Of a stretch of 61,521 bases of DNA, positions 33,401 through 42,083 are shown one piece after another (the first letter of the stretch is position 1; every line of letters starts with the position of its first letter). The position numbers and the translations under genes were made by a program. Source of the DNA: CAZLKN01 sp964560135 (GTDB taxonomy: Bacteria > Actinomycetota > JAICYB01); assembly GCA_964560135.1 (NCBI GenBank), contig CAZLKN010000015.1, forward strand, positions 1-61,521, in the 5' to 3' direction. The notes beneath the pieces were generated by a model. That model saw only the letters and a list, made by a program, of their open reading frames with translations. It searched no databases and had not been told where the DNA came from.

Positions 33401-34277
33401 GGGTCTCCTGGTTCAGGAGATCGAGATCCTCTGTGGTGAGTTCGAGGGCTGCGGCCGCGGCGCTGTCGACGATTGTCTCGGGGCGGCGTGCGCCGGGGAT
33501 CGGGATCACGACCGGCGCGAGGGACAGCTCCCAGGCGAGCGCCACCTGCTGCGGCGACACGCCATGTGACTCCGCGACCTTCGCGAACGCCGGATTCTTG
33601 TTCCCCAGCTCCCGGGCCCGCTGGCCGAGCCCGCCGAGCGGCGAGTACGGGAGAAAGGCGATGCCGAGCTCCTCGCAGCGCCGGAGTGCGGGGAGGTTGG
33701 AGCGGTCGCCGGGGTTGAAGCGGTTCTGGACGCTGACGATGTCCGCCACCGTCCGCGCCTCCTCGAGCTGGTCGACGCTGACGTTGCACAGGCCGATGTG
33801 GCGGACCCTGCCCTCGTCCTGCAGCTCCTTGAGCGTTCCGATCACCTCCACCCACGGGACGTCGTCCGGGACCCCGTGCGTCTGGTAGACGTCGATGGTC
33901 TCGACCCCGAGGGCTCGGGCGCTCGTCTCCCATTGATCGCGCAGGAACTCCGGACGGCCGCTGGACTGGAAGTCGTTCGCGAAGTCCACGTGCCCGGAGA
34001 CGCCCGCAACCCGCTTCACGACGCACTTCGTCGCGACGACGACCTCCTCGCGGGGACCGTCCCAGCTCGAGATGGCACGGGCGATCAGGGCTTCGTTGTG
34101 GCCCTGCTCGGTGCCCGAGGGGATGTAGCAGGACGCGGAGTCGACGAGCCGGACGCCGGCGTCGAAGGCCGCATGGAGGGTCCGCACCGACTCCTCCGCG
34201 GGGGCCGGGTCGGCCACCGACATCCCAGCACAGCCGATACCGATGGGGTAGACGGGGAGGTCGGCGATGGATCGCAT
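33378..34277 (-). CDS. Aldo/keto reductase
   Basis: A 299-residue NADP-type reductase. The tetrad is visible: Asp and Tyr in RLVDSASCY, Lys in VVVATKCV and His in DVYQTHGV. GLCNVSVDQLEEA, SVQNRFNP and IPIPGARRPETI bind the cofactor. Several such proteins oxidise or reduce pyranoses, and an L-fucose or galactose dehydrogenase role would fit the neighbouring sugar-acid dehydratases. The start is two bases after the stop of the binding-protein gene, with CTCAGGAGCG inside that gene's end as ribosome site, so the two are translationally coupled. Confidence 0.85.
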   Translation of the reverse strand: MRSIADLPVYPIGIGCAGMSVADPAPAEESVRTLHAAFDAGVRLVDSASCYIPSGTEQGHNEALIARAISSWDGPREEVVVATKCVVKRVAGVSGHVDFANDFQSSGRPEFLRDQWETSARALGVETIDVYQTHGVPDDVPWVEVIGTLKELQDEGRVRHIGLCNVSVDQLEEARTVADIVSVQNRFNPGDRSNLPALRRCEELGIAFLPYSPLGGLGQRARELGNKNPAFAKVAESHGVSPQQVALAWELSLAPVVIPIPGARRPETIVDSAAAAALELTTEDLDLLNQETLSPDTSD

Positions 34278-34279
34278 GG

Positions 34280-35950
34280 TCACGCTCCTGAGTCGCATGG
34301 GGGTCGGAAGAAGACATCGTCGCCGGAGGGCCAGGTGCCGAGGGAGTGCCGGCTTCCCCCGTCCACGTAACAGAGCGTCCCGCTGCCTTCGTCCGCGTAC
34401 GGGCTGCGAGCGGTGTTGGACCACCAGTACTCTGCCGCGTCGATGGTCATCGAATGTGAGCCGCCCTTGAACCCGACCTTCCCGGCCATGATCGGATGGT
34501 CGGGGTTGGGGAACGTCGTGCGATGGAGAGCCGCCGCGAAGGTCTCCGGAGTGAGGTGTGGTCCCGCCATCTGGATACCGGACGCCAGCAGGAGCAGTGA
34601 ACGGTACTGGACGTTGAGTCCCGCAAGGAGCACCGATGCCTCCTGGGACCGGGGCCGGGAGGGATCGGCTTCCTGCACGGCCCACCAGGACGGGCTCGCC
34701 TCGAGTGGAACCTGCCGCGGACGGAAGGCCAGACCGAAGGTGCTGGCGAGCTGATTGGGCTCGTTGGCCAAGGCGCGGATGGTGAAGTTCGTGTCCTGCA
34801 CGAGGTAGGTCGAGGTGAGCCACTCGGGGAAGTAGCCTTGGCTCGTGGCCGCCCGGTACATGTTCCCGGTCTGCGTGATGTGACAGAGGCAGATCACGGA
34901 GGTCACGCCCGCCGCCTTGAGTTGCAGCACCGCATTGGTCGCGTTCTGGGCTGCCGCCGAGTCGGTCGGCGAGGTCCCGGAGAACTCGATCCGCTCCGCT
35001 ACCTGTTCACCGCAGGCCGACAGCTCTGCTTCGACGGGGTCGGTCGACGCCGGCACCTCCGGGAAGGTCTTGATCAACACGATCCCGAACCGGCGTTGCT
35101 GGCCCTGCAGAACCGGATCGCCGGAGTGCCGGGCTGCGTTCCCCGACAGGCGCCGGCAGGCCCATCGGCCGATGTTGCGGAACATCTCGTCGCCGGCCAT
35201 CGGGTACTGCCAGATGTACGGAGCGCGGTCCACCATCCAGGGCTCGCTGAAGTTCACCTCGTGGGCCGCCGAAAGCAGCGTGCGGCGTGCCAGTTCCTCG
35301 TAGTAGTGGAAGCCGCTGGCGGCGGACTGGTCGGTGGATGCGAATGCGTTGTGCAGCTCGTCGACGTCCTGGGCGGCGGCCCGTTGGCCCTCGGGGCTCC
35401 CGTTCGGCGTCTCGATCTTCACGACCCGCAGCTTGCGTCCGTAGAACTCGAAGCGGTTGTTGAAGAAGGACTGCAGCAGGCGGAGCTCGTCGTCGCCCCC
35501 GTCCGGTGCGGCGATGGTCACCGTGTCACGTGTCACGCCTTTCCAGGTGGCGCCGCCGTTGTCGCCTTCCCAGTAGGGCACACACGGCGGCGACTGCGGA
35601 TCCTCGATCTGCCGCGGTGGGTCACCGATGCAGCGTCGCACGCGGGCGACGTCGATGACCTCACGGTCGGGCCCCGTCGTGTCGGGGGCCGGGGTGGGCA
35701 GGGAGGCGGTGCGATCCCCGAGCAGACCGCCTTCGCCGGAACCGAAGTCACTCGTCTGTTCGACGGGAGCATCCTCGATCTGCTCGACGGCCTGCGGAGC
35801 GAACTCGGCGATGGTCGGGGGCGGGGGTTGGGTCTGGCTCATGGCCACGACGCCCACGACCAAGACCAGCACGAGGGTGATCGCCGTGTAGACGAAGCCG
35901 GGGGTCCGGGGCTTGGGGGCCTGCGGAACGGAGCTGCCCAACGCTGCCAC
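34280..35950 (-). CDS. Membrane-anchored type I periplasmic-binding-protein-like receptor (paralogue 1)
   Basis: A 556-residue extracytoplasmic protein. An N-terminal signal-anchor helix (about 18-38, no lipobox) is followed by the family block QPPPPTIAEFAPQAVEQIED (41-60), an acidic linker, and VRRCIGDPPRQIEDPQSPPC (104-123) with a Cys pair. The body then has the alternating alpha/beta pattern of type I solute-binding proteins, including a RFEFYGRKL strand-helix unit, SVICLCHITQ and LLLLASGIQMAG. The end (YWWS...CYVDGG...PPC) contains two more Cys. Ligand unknown. GTG start preceded by GGGAGGG. Site G is 23 bp upstream. The aldo/keto reductase follows in the same transcript. Confidence 0.8.
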   Translation of the reverse strand: MAALGSSVPQAPKPRTPGFVYTAITLVLVLVVGVVAMSQTQPPPPTIAEFAPQAVEQIEDAPVEQTSDFGSGEGGLLGDRTASLPTPAPDTTGPDREVIDVARVRRCIGDPPRQIEDPQSPPCVPYWEGDNGGATWKGVTRDTVTIAAPDGGDDELRLLQSFFNNRFEFYGRKLRVVKIETPNGSPEGQRAAAQDVDELHNAFASTDQSAASGFHYYEELARRTLLSAAHEVNFSEPWMVDRAPYIWQYPMAGDEMFRNIGRWACRRLSGNAARHSGDPVLQGQQRRFGIVLIKTFPEVPASTDPVEAELSACGEQVAERIEFSGTSPTDSAAAQNATNAVLQLKAAGVTSVICLCHITQTGNMYRAATSQGYFPEWLTSTYLVQDTNFTIRALANEPNQLASTFGLAFRPRQVPLEASPSWWAVQEADPSRPRSQEASVLLAGLNVQYRSLLLLASGIQMAGPHLTPETFAAALHRTTFPNPDHPIMAGKVGFKGGSHSMTIDAAEYWWSNTARSPYADEGSGTLCYVDGGSRHSLGTWPSGDDVFFRPPCDSGA

Positions 35951-35972
35951 GACACCCTCCCGATGGGTAGCT

Positions 35973-35987
35973 ACTTCTAGTACAAGC
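35973..35987. promoter_or_regulatory. Operator site G
   Basis: ACTTCTAGTACAAGC; read on the minus strand, GCTTGTACTAGAAGT follows a -10-like TAAGCT, 23 bp before the GTG of binding protein 1. Confidence 0.6.
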
Positions 35988-36007
35988 TTACGTGCAGTCT
36001 ATGCTCT

Positions 36008-36030
36008 GCCGGAGCGCCCCGTCCTCCGGC
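36008..36030 (-). terminator. Hairpin downstream of enolase-superfamily gene
   Basis: GCCGGAG and CTCCGGC pair perfectly (7 bp) across a 9-base loop, 64 bp beyond the stop of the gene at 36094. No T-run. It would separate that gene from the promoter of binding protein 1. Confidence 0.4.
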
Positions 36031-36093
36031 CATCCCATCCGAGGCGTCCGGGATATGAGGGTGAGTGGCCACTTCCGGCGCTCGTAGGTCCGC

Positions 36094-37179
36094 TCACCTG
36101 TCCGCAGCGAGCTTGCGGAGCTTGCGCTCGTCGAGTTCGAGGCCGAGGCCGGGCTTGTCGGGGACCGTGAGGCGTCCGTCGGTGAAACGCAAGGGTTCCT
36201 CGAAGAGATCCTCGAGCTCGGGTGCCGGTGGCCCGGTGAACTCCTGGGGCCGGTCGCAGAACTTCAAGGCCGCCACGACGTGGAGGTTGGCCGCCGTGCC
36301 GATCGTCGTCTGGGTCTGGTGGGGGACGAAGTCCTTGTTGTGCGTCTCCGCCAGGACGGCGATCTTGCGCATCTCGGTGATGCCACCGCACTTCACGACG
36401 TCGGGCTGGAGGATGTCCACCCGCCCGTGTTCGATCAGGTCGCGGAACTGCCATCGCGTGTACTCGTGCTCGCCTGCGGCCACGGGCATGTCGAGCGCAT
36501 CGGCGACCCGTCCGAGGCCCGGGTAGTCGTACTGGGCGACGGGCTCCTCGTAGTGCCAGGCCCCCAGCGACTCGAGGCGCCGTCCCTGCCGGATGGCCGT
36601 GGGGACGGAGTATCCGTTGTTGGCGTCGAAGCTCAGCGGCACGTCGTCGCCGCACAGCTCCTTGCAGGCCTTGAACATCTCCCAGTCCTTCTCGGGGTCC
36701 ATGTCGCGCCGGCCGACGAACCACGTCATGAGGATCTTGATGGCCCGGAACCCGAGCTGGAGTGACTGCTCGACGCGGCCGACCATCTCGTCCACCGTGG
36801 AATCGCCACCGCCGAACACGCTCCGGTACATCGTGACCTCGTCGCGGTAGCGTCCTCCCAGGAGCACGGATACGGGGAGGCCGGTCACCTTGCCGAGGAT
36901 GTCCCACAGGGCGATGTCCACCCCGGCGATGGCCGAGGGATGGGCCCCCTGGGGGCCGAGCTTGTACAGGGCGAACAGCATCTTGTGCCACAGGCGGTCG
37001 ATGTGCCGCGGATCCTCGCCGACGATCAATGGTTTCAGGGCACGATCCACGAAGTGGGCGATGACCGGGCCGTGCATCGGACTGCATTCGCCGATCCCGA
37101 TCACCCCTTCGTCGGTTTTCACGCGGACGAAGATGTTTCCGGTCTGGAGCAGGGTGGGTTCGACGTCGGTGATCTTCAA
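36094..37179 (-). CDS. Enolase-superfamily sugar-acid dehydratase (galactonate dehydratase-like)
   Basis: A 361-residue enzyme. The capping domain (RVKTDEGVIGIGE) precedes the barrel with SFDANNGYS, HYEEPVA and AAGEHEYTRW carrying the magnesium ligands, and VPHQTQTTIG the catalytic His. The position of the second Lys of the KxK motif reads IKIL, so one of the usual pair is missing, as in D-galactonate-type and related subgroups with a His-based mechanism. Predicted to dehydrate a hexonate or deoxyhexonate to a 2-keto-3-deoxy acid. It follows binding protein 2 after 164 bp that hold no recognised feature. Confidence 0.85.
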   Translation of the reverse strand: MKITDVEPTLLQTGNIFVRVKTDEGVIGIGECSPMHGPVIAHFVDRALKPLIVGEDPRHIDRLWHKMLFALYKLGPQGAHPSAIAGVDIALWDILGKVTGLPVSVLLGGRYRDEVTMYRSVFGGGDSTVDEMVGRVEQSLQLGFRAIKILMTWFVGRRDMDPEKDWEMFKACKELCGDDVPLSFDANNGYSVPTAIRQGRRLESLGAWHYEEPVAQYDYPGLGRVADALDMPVAAGEHEYTRWQFRDLIEHGRVDILQPDVVKCGGITEMRKIAVLAETHNKDFVPHQTQTTIGTAANLHVVAALKFCDRPQEFTGPPAPELEDLFEEPLRFTDGRLTVPDKPGLGLELDERKLRKLAADR

Positions 37180-37343
37180 CTCAGCCTCCTAGAGCCTCAC
37201 GCAGGAACTCGTCCTGGCCATCAGATGGTGCATACCGAGGGGGTAGTGATCGCTCCGAACGCGAGCAGGACCGCCCATCGCCTCGGTCCGGTGTCCGAGG
37301 TGTTGCGCCCTGCATCGGCACGCATCGCGGCAGTCATTCCCTT

Positions 37344-39008
37344 CTAGTAGCAGGCTCCCTCGAACAGAGGGATCTCCTCGGTCGGCCATGTTCCGGAGCG
37401 GTAGCGCGTCCCGCGCTGCGAGTAGCAGAAGGTGCCCTGGAGGTTGTTCGTCCTCGAACGCTGGGCCCCGTTCCACCACTTGACGGCGGCGTCGTCGAAG
37501 AAACTGCGATCGGCTGATCCGAAACCGACGCAGGCTTGGAAGTATGGAGGCCCGCCGCACCCGGGATTCGGGAACTGCGCACGGAACAGTCCATGCTGGA
37601 ACGTCTCGGGATTGAGGTCCGGTCCTGCCATCTGGATCCCCGAGCTCAGCAGGAGCAGCGGCCAGTAGAGATAGAAGTTCCGGGCCCCATCCACCTGTCC
37701 GTTGAAGCCGGGATCCGCTTCCTTCATGGCCCAGCCGATGGGTCGCTCGTCGGGGGGCAGGATCTTGTTCTGGAAGTCGATGCCGAACATCTGGTCACAC
37801 TGCTCGCGGGCCGTCGAGCTCTGGCATGGGATGTCCTCGATGGCGTTCGCGAAACTGGTGGGCAGCCATTCCGGGAAGTACCCCTGTTGCGTCGCGGCCC
37901 CCATGACACCGGTCAGGATCGACCACGCGTCCATGAAAAGAAATACGGACGTGACGCCACGCTCCCGGAGGCGCAGGACCGCGGTTGCTCCATCCGACCG
38001 TTCCTGCCCGTACCTGATCTCGGTTTCGGTCTCGATCTCGGCTCCGCACCGTGCCAGCTCCTGTTCGAGTGGTGCGACGTCAGGCCGGCTGCCGTCTTCG
38101 TTCACCCCCACGAGGAGCCCGAAGACCCGCGTCTGGTCGGCCTCAGCGCCTCGTGCGAACCGGGCGGGTTTACCGGCCACCTGGCTGCAAGCGAAGGACC
38201 CGATCGTTTGGGCGTTGATGCCGGATCCCGGCTGGATGCCCCATTGGTACGGCTGGTGCCGGACGAAGTGGTCCTCGCCGACCAACAGGCCCCAACCGGA
38301 GGCCACGCTGACGATCTGCCGCCGCGCGAGCGCGTCCATGTAGTGGTACTCCGCGCCGTTCTGCTCGCTGTACGGCGTGGACGCGAAGGGCTGGATCTCC
38401 TGATCCACGCCGTCGGCGTCGGCCCGTTGTTGCGAGGGGTCGATCGAGTTGTCGGCGGCTGCTTCCGCTCCCGGGTAGCGGAAGAGGGCCAGCTTGCGCC
38501 CGTAGAATTCGAAGCGCCTGTTGAAGAACGCCTCGAGCGCCCGTGCCTCACGGGACAGCTCCTCCGATCCCGGGATCCACGGAACAGCGATCCGGATCTC
38601 GTCGCGGGTCACGCCCTTCGAGGTCGATCCGCCGTTGTCTCCCTCCCAGTACGGTACGCAGGGCGGCGACTGCGGATCTTCGATCTGCCGCGGCGGGTCG
38701 CCGATGCACCGGCGGACCCGGGGGACGTCGATGGGCGGAGCCCCTCCGGTGTCGTCGTCGGGGCGAGGCGTCGGTGCCGCGGTCCGGTCACCGAGGGTTC
38801 CGTCCTCCCCGGTCCCGAACTCGCTGGTCTGCTCGTCCGGCGCGTCCTCGATCTGCTCGACCGCCTGCGGGGCGAACTCGGCGATCGTCGGGGGCGGGGG
38901 CTGCGCATGCGTGAGGGACACGATGCCGACGAGGAGGACGACGACCAGGGTGATGGCTGTATAGAACAGTCCGGGGGTCCGGGGTCTGGTGCCTGGTCGA
39001 TCCTTCAC
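37344..39008 (-). CDS. Membrane-anchored type I periplasmic-binding-protein-like receptor (paralogue 2)
   Basis: A 554-residue member of the family described at 34280-35950. The anchor helix spans about residues 13-33, followed by the same PPPPTIAEFAPQAVEQIED block and the CIGDPPRQIEDPQSPPC Cys pair. The body is more divergent (SREARALEAFFNRRFEFYGR, then a distinct YHYMDALARRQIVSVASG block) and the end reads VKWWNGAQRSRTNN...CYSQRGTRY, so the ligand probably differs. GTG start. Site H lies 23 bp upstream, between this gene and the PhyH dioxygenase. It forms the middle gene of a PhyH - binding protein - enolase-superfamily set. Confidence 0.8.
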   Translation of the reverse strand: MKDRPGTRPRTPGLFYTAITLVVVLLVGIVSLTHAQPPPPTIAEFAPQAVEQIEDAPDEQTSEFGTGEDGTLGDRTAAPTPRPDDDTGGAPPIDVPRVRRCIGDPPRQIEDPQSPPCVPYWEGDNGGSTSKGVTRDEIRIAVPWIPGSEELSREARALEAFFNRRFEFYGRKLALFRYPGAEAAADNSIDPSQQRADADGVDQEIQPFASTPYSEQNGAEYHYMDALARRQIVSVASGWGLLVGEDHFVRHQPYQWGIQPGSGINAQTIGSFACSQVAGKPARFARGAEADQTRVFGLLVGVNEDGSRPDVAPLEQELARCGAEIETETEIRYGQERSDGATAVLRLRERGVTSVFLFMDAWSILTGVMGAATQQGYFPEWLPTSFANAIEDIPCQSSTAREQCDQMFGIDFQNKILPPDERPIGWAMKEADPGFNGQVDGARNFYLYWPLLLLSSGIQMAGPDLNPETFQHGLFRAQFPNPGCGGPPYFQACVGFGSADRSFFDDAAVKWWNGAQRSRTNNLQGTFCYSQRGTRYRSGTWPTEEIPLFEGACY

Positions 39009-39030
39009 AGGCTTCGCTCCATATTTGTCC

Positions 39031-39045
39031 TCTTCTCTGCTAAGT
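39031..39045. promoter_or_regulatory. Operator site H
   Basis: TCTTCTCTGCTAAGT matches the perfect palindromes A and B at 12 of 15 positions, 23 bp before binding protein 2. Confidence 0.45.
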
Positions 39046-39059
39046 GTCCAACAAGGTGG

Positions 39060-39899
39060 TCAGGGGTTCAAGCCCACCTGCTCGGTGCAGGCGTGCTCCT
39101 CGAGCCAGGCGCGCAGCGGGACGTCGGTGCCTCCGTACCGGCTCTGGTTCGATCCCGCCCCCAGGAGTTGCGCGCGGATCGGCGTTTCGCCTTCCTGGAG
39201 GGGCGTGAGGTCGGTGTCGTCCTTGCGCCAGATCCAGCGGTAGCCGTACCCGAGGGTGACGATCTTGCGGGTCACGTCCGACCGGTTCGGGCTGGCCGCA
39301 TGCCAGATGCGCCGGTCGAACAGCAGTGCGTCGCCGGCTTCGGCGCACACCTGGATCGCCCCTTCGGGAGGCGACCCGTCGTCGGGTCGCTCCAGGGTGT
39401 CCTGGGTGTGGCTCCCGGGGACGAGGCAGAAGTTGCCCATGCCCTCCTGCGAGCAGTCCGACAGGAACCAGGCGCACTTCATGGAAAGCCGGGGCCGGGG
39501 ACTGCCTCCGTCCAGTTCCGCGTTCACGCGTCCGGAGTCCTGGTGCCAGGTGAGCGTGGGATACCTCACAGCCTCGCCCCGTTCAGGGGGTGTCACGATC
39601 AGATGACAGTGGTAGATGGCGATGTTCCATCCCAGGATCCCCCAGATCTTGGGGAAGGTCGTCGGGCAGTCGAGGAGATCGCGGAACTGCTTCCCCTCGT
39701 ACAGGAACGGGTGGAAGATCAGCGGTGTTCCCGGATCGTGTCCGCCGCCGACCTCCCGCTCGAAGATCTCGCCGGCCGCTCCGGCGAGGGCGTTGACGTC
39801 CTCGCCGGGGAGGGCCCTCGGTATCAGCAGGTAGCCGAGCTTTTCGAACTGGTTGTGTTCCTCTTCGGTGAGGGCATGCTGCAGGCACGCGGTGTCCAT
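39060..39899 (-). CDS. Phytanoyl-CoA dioxygenase (PhyH) family protein
   Basis: A 279-residue Fe(II)/2-oxoglutarate oxygenase. The HxD pair is in TWHQDSG (H119, D121), the distal His in RRIWHAASPN (H200) and the 2-oxoglutarate-binding Arg a few residues later (DVTRK). An N-terminal LTEEEHNQFEKLGYLLIP block is typical. The PhyH family hydroxylates or demethylates small molecules; the substrate here is unknown. I start at ATG 39899 after GGGAGGG; an upstream in-frame ATG would encode operator DNA. It leads a set followed by binding protein 2 and a sugar-acid dehydratase. Confidence 0.85.
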   Translation of the reverse strand: MDTACLQHALTEEEHNQFEKLGYLLIPRALPGEDVNALAGAAGEIFEREVGGGHDPGTPLIFHPFLYEGKQFRDLLDCPTTFPKIWGILGWNIAIYHCHLIVTPPERGEAVRYPTLTWHQDSGRVNAELDGGSPRPRLSMKCAWFLSDCSQEGMGNFCLVPGSHTQDTLERPDDGSPPEGAIQVCAEAGDALLFDRRIWHAASPNRSDVTRKIVTLGYGYRWIWRKDDTDLTPLQEGETPIRAQLLGAGSNQSRYGGTDVPLRAWLEEHACTEQVGLNP

Positions 39900-39924
39900 G
39901 ATCCCTCCCTTGGCCCGGATGGCT

Positions 39925-39939
39925 ACTTCTGATACAAGC
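39925..39939. promoter_or_regulatory. Operator site I
   Basis: ACTTCTGATACAAGC; on the minus strand a -10-like TATGCT overlaps its edge and the start codon of the PhyH gene lies 25 bp downstream. The divergent esterase gene starts 70 bp to the other side. Confidence 0.6.
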
Positions 39940-40009
39940 ATACCGATGCGCTGATCTGTCCCGCTCGTGTGGTCAGGGGGCGTGGACGCCGGATAACGGG
40001 GAGGACACC

Positions 40010-40984
40010 ATGACCGATGAAGCCGCTTTCGGGGTCCAGGGGGCAGAGCCGGAACCGCCCGATCCCATGGTCGAGGGCCTGCGGGCGATGCCTCCCGATC
40101 GCGAGGTGAATCCGGGGACCACGGCCGGCGACGCGTTGCGGATCATGTCCGAGGAGCCGCCCGCGCCACCGGGCACCGTTCACCTTCCGCGTCAGGTGTA
40201 CGGACGTGCCGGCGACGGGGGGCGGCCGCTGACGATGCACCTGTATGCCCGCGAGGATCCGCGTGACGTCCGGCCCGGGGTCGTGCTCGTGCACGGGGGT
40301 GCATGGCGTGAAGGCCGGGCCGAGTGGCTGCTGCACTACGCGAACCACCTCGCCGCCGCGGGCTTCGTCACGGCGAGCGTGCGCTACCGCCTGTTCCAGG
40401 AGGCGCCGTGGCCCGCGGCGCTGGAGGACGTCAAGTGCGCGATCCGCTGGATGCGGGCCCATGCCACCGACATCGGCCTCGATCCCGAACGCCTCGGTGG
40501 GGGTGGAGGATCGGCCGGCGGACAGCTCGTCGCATTGGCGGGATCGATCCCCGGACGGTTCGAGGGGACCGGCGGACACGACGGGGTTCCGAGCGGGATC
40601 CGGGCCGCCTTCCTGTGGTATCCGATGACGGATCTCGCGGCGGGCCTGCGGCATCCGCAGCTCAAGCCGGTGCTCGCGGACTTCCTCGGTACCGATGACG
40701 AACAGGTGGGGGCCGAGGCGTCGCCGATCACGTACGTCGCCGACGCCTGCCCGACGGAGTCGCTGTGCGGAGACCTCGACCCCTTCTATCAGATGGGAAT
40801 CGTGCAGGCCTACCACGAAGCTCTGGATCGTCACGGCGTGCCCAACGAGCTGGTGACGGTGCCGGGCGTGGGCCACTCCTTCGACTACAACGCCGATCGG
40901 TGGGCATGGTGCGCCGAGCGGGCACAGTCGTTCTTCGAGCGCCTGCTGGGCCCGGTGCGCAGCGGCGTCGGGGAGCCGGGATGA
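40010..40984 (+). CDS. Alpha/beta hydrolase (esterase, BD-FAE/HSL-like)
   Basis: A 324-residue cytoplasmic hydrolase. VLVHGGAWREG gives the oxyanion loop, GGGGGSAGGQLV the nucleophile elbow (GxSxGG), CGDLDPF the likely acid and GVGHSFDY the catalytic His. The length and layout fit acyl-sugar or xylan acetyl esterases of the Abhydrolase_3 group. The 70-residue N-terminal part is low in similarity. It is divergent from the PhyH dioxygenase and may be controlled by site I. Confidence 0.8.
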   Translation: MTDEAAFGVQGAEPEPPDPMVEGLRAMPPDREVNPGTTAGDALRIMSEEPPAPPGTVHLPRQVYGRAGDGGRPLTMHLYAREDPRDVRPGVVLVHGGAWREGRAEWLLHYANHLAAAGFVTASVRYRLFQEAPWPAALEDVKCAIRWMRAHATDIGLDPERLGGGGGSAGGQLVALAGSIPGRFEGTGGHDGVPSGIRAAFLWYPMTDLAAGLRHPQLKPVLADFLGTDDEQVGAEASPITYVADACPTESLCGDLDPFYQMGIVQAYHEALDRHGVPNELVTVPGVGHSFDYNADRWAWCAERAQSFFERLLGPVRSGVGEPG

Positions 40985-41008
40985 GGCGCACCGGCCAGTC
41001 ATCTGGCG

Positions 41009-41023
41009 ACTTCACATATAAGA
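41009..41023. promoter_or_regulatory. Operator site J
   Basis: ACTTCACATATAAGA with an internal -10-like TATAAG, 38 bp before the TolB-like gene. Confidence 0.45.
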
Positions 41024-41060
41024 TGATCTGAGTTCACCTGATGTTAGGGAAGGAAACCTG

Positions 41061-42083
41061 ATGGATCATCGAACCCGCACGGGGGTGCTCGTCATCGCAC
41101 TCGTCGCCACCCTCCTGGTCCCCGTTCCCACGGTGGGGGCCACGACCGTCCTCGGATCGGACGTTGTCCTGTTCGACTCCAACCGCACCGGCAACTACGA
41201 GATCTACCGGATGCAGGACGACGGCAGCGGGATCGCGCAGCTCACCACCGATCCCACCTACGACTCGTGGTGGCCGAAGATCTCACCCGACCGCACCCGG
41301 ATCATGTTCGCGCGCACCCCGGCGGGTGTGCACGACCGCGACTACACGCAGGTGTCGACCTGGGTCATGAACGCCGACGGCACCGGCCTCACCGAGATCC
41401 TGCCGCTGGGGGCCTACGGCTGGGGCATCCAGGGCCATCCAGAGTGGTCACCGGATGGTACCGAGATCACCACGATGTGCGGGCCGGACACCAATTCGCA
41501 GATCTGCATCACCGATGCCGACGGATCCGATCCGCGGACGGTGACCAGCAAGGAGCACTCCACGCAGATCGATCCGTTCGAGAACGACGGCCGCCGCGGC
41601 GGGATGAACCTGGATCCGAGCTGGAGCCCCGACGGCGAGCACCTGCTTTTCGTCGGCTGCGCGGTGTTCACATGCTGGAACAGCCTCTACGACCTCTACC
41701 GGATCCGTGTGGATGGTACCGACGAGGAGCGGCTCACCTTGAGCGGCTTCCGCGACCACGACCCCTACTACTCACCGGACGGATCGCAGATCGCGTGGAT
41801 CCGGGAGTCGGGGCATCCGCTGAAATGGGGGATCTTCGTGATGGACGCCGACGGTTCGAACCAGCGGGCGCTGATCGACGACGGCTCGATCAACTCCAAG
41901 CCGGGCTGGGGATTGGACTCCAACACGATCTGGTTCCACCGCTGGGCTTTGGGGACGACGCTCTTCAACGTGTGGCGGATCGACGTCGACGGCACCGGGC
42001 TCACCGAGGTGATCGAGCCCGAGCGCAACCTCGGCATCTTCGGCGAGTACGACAACGAGTTCCCCGTGAACTCGTCCTTCTAG
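41061..42083 (+). CDS. Secreted TolB-like beta-propeller (PD40 repeats)
   Basis: A 340-residue exported protein. The signal peptide ends near residue 27 (VPTVGA-TT). About six PD40/WD40-like repeats follow, each with a WSPDG- or MDADGS-type turn (PEWSPDGTEI, PSWSPDGEHL, YYSPDGSQI, VMDADGSN, RIDVDGTG). In Gram-negatives TolB scaffolds envelope complexes; here it more likely binds a glycan or acts as a propeller scaffold outside the cell. GGAAGGAAACCTG precedes the ATG. It overlaps the convergent binding-protein gene by 4 bp. Confidence 0.8.
   Translation: MDHRTRTGVLVIALVATLLVPVPTVGATTVLGSDVVLFDSNRTGNYEIYRMQDDGSGIAQLTTDPTYDSWWPKISPDRTRIMFARTPAGVHDRDYTQVSTWVMNADGTGLTEILPLGAYGWGIQGHPEWSPDGTEITTMCGPDTNSQICITDADGSDPRTVTSKEHSTQIDPFENDGRRGGMNLDPSWSPDGEHLLFVGCAVFTCWNSLYDLYRIRVDGTDEERLTLSGFRDHDPYYSPDGSQIAWIRESGHPLKWGIFVMDADGSNQRALIDDGSINSKPGWGLDSNTIWFHRWALGTTLFNVWRIDVDGTGLTEVIEPERNLGIFGEYDNEFPVNSSF

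Noticed and set aside
37180..37343. CTTCTAGTAGCAGG near 37337, similar to operator site G
   Set aside because: It contains the stop codon region of binding protein 2 and precedes no gene start, so I treat the likeness as chance.
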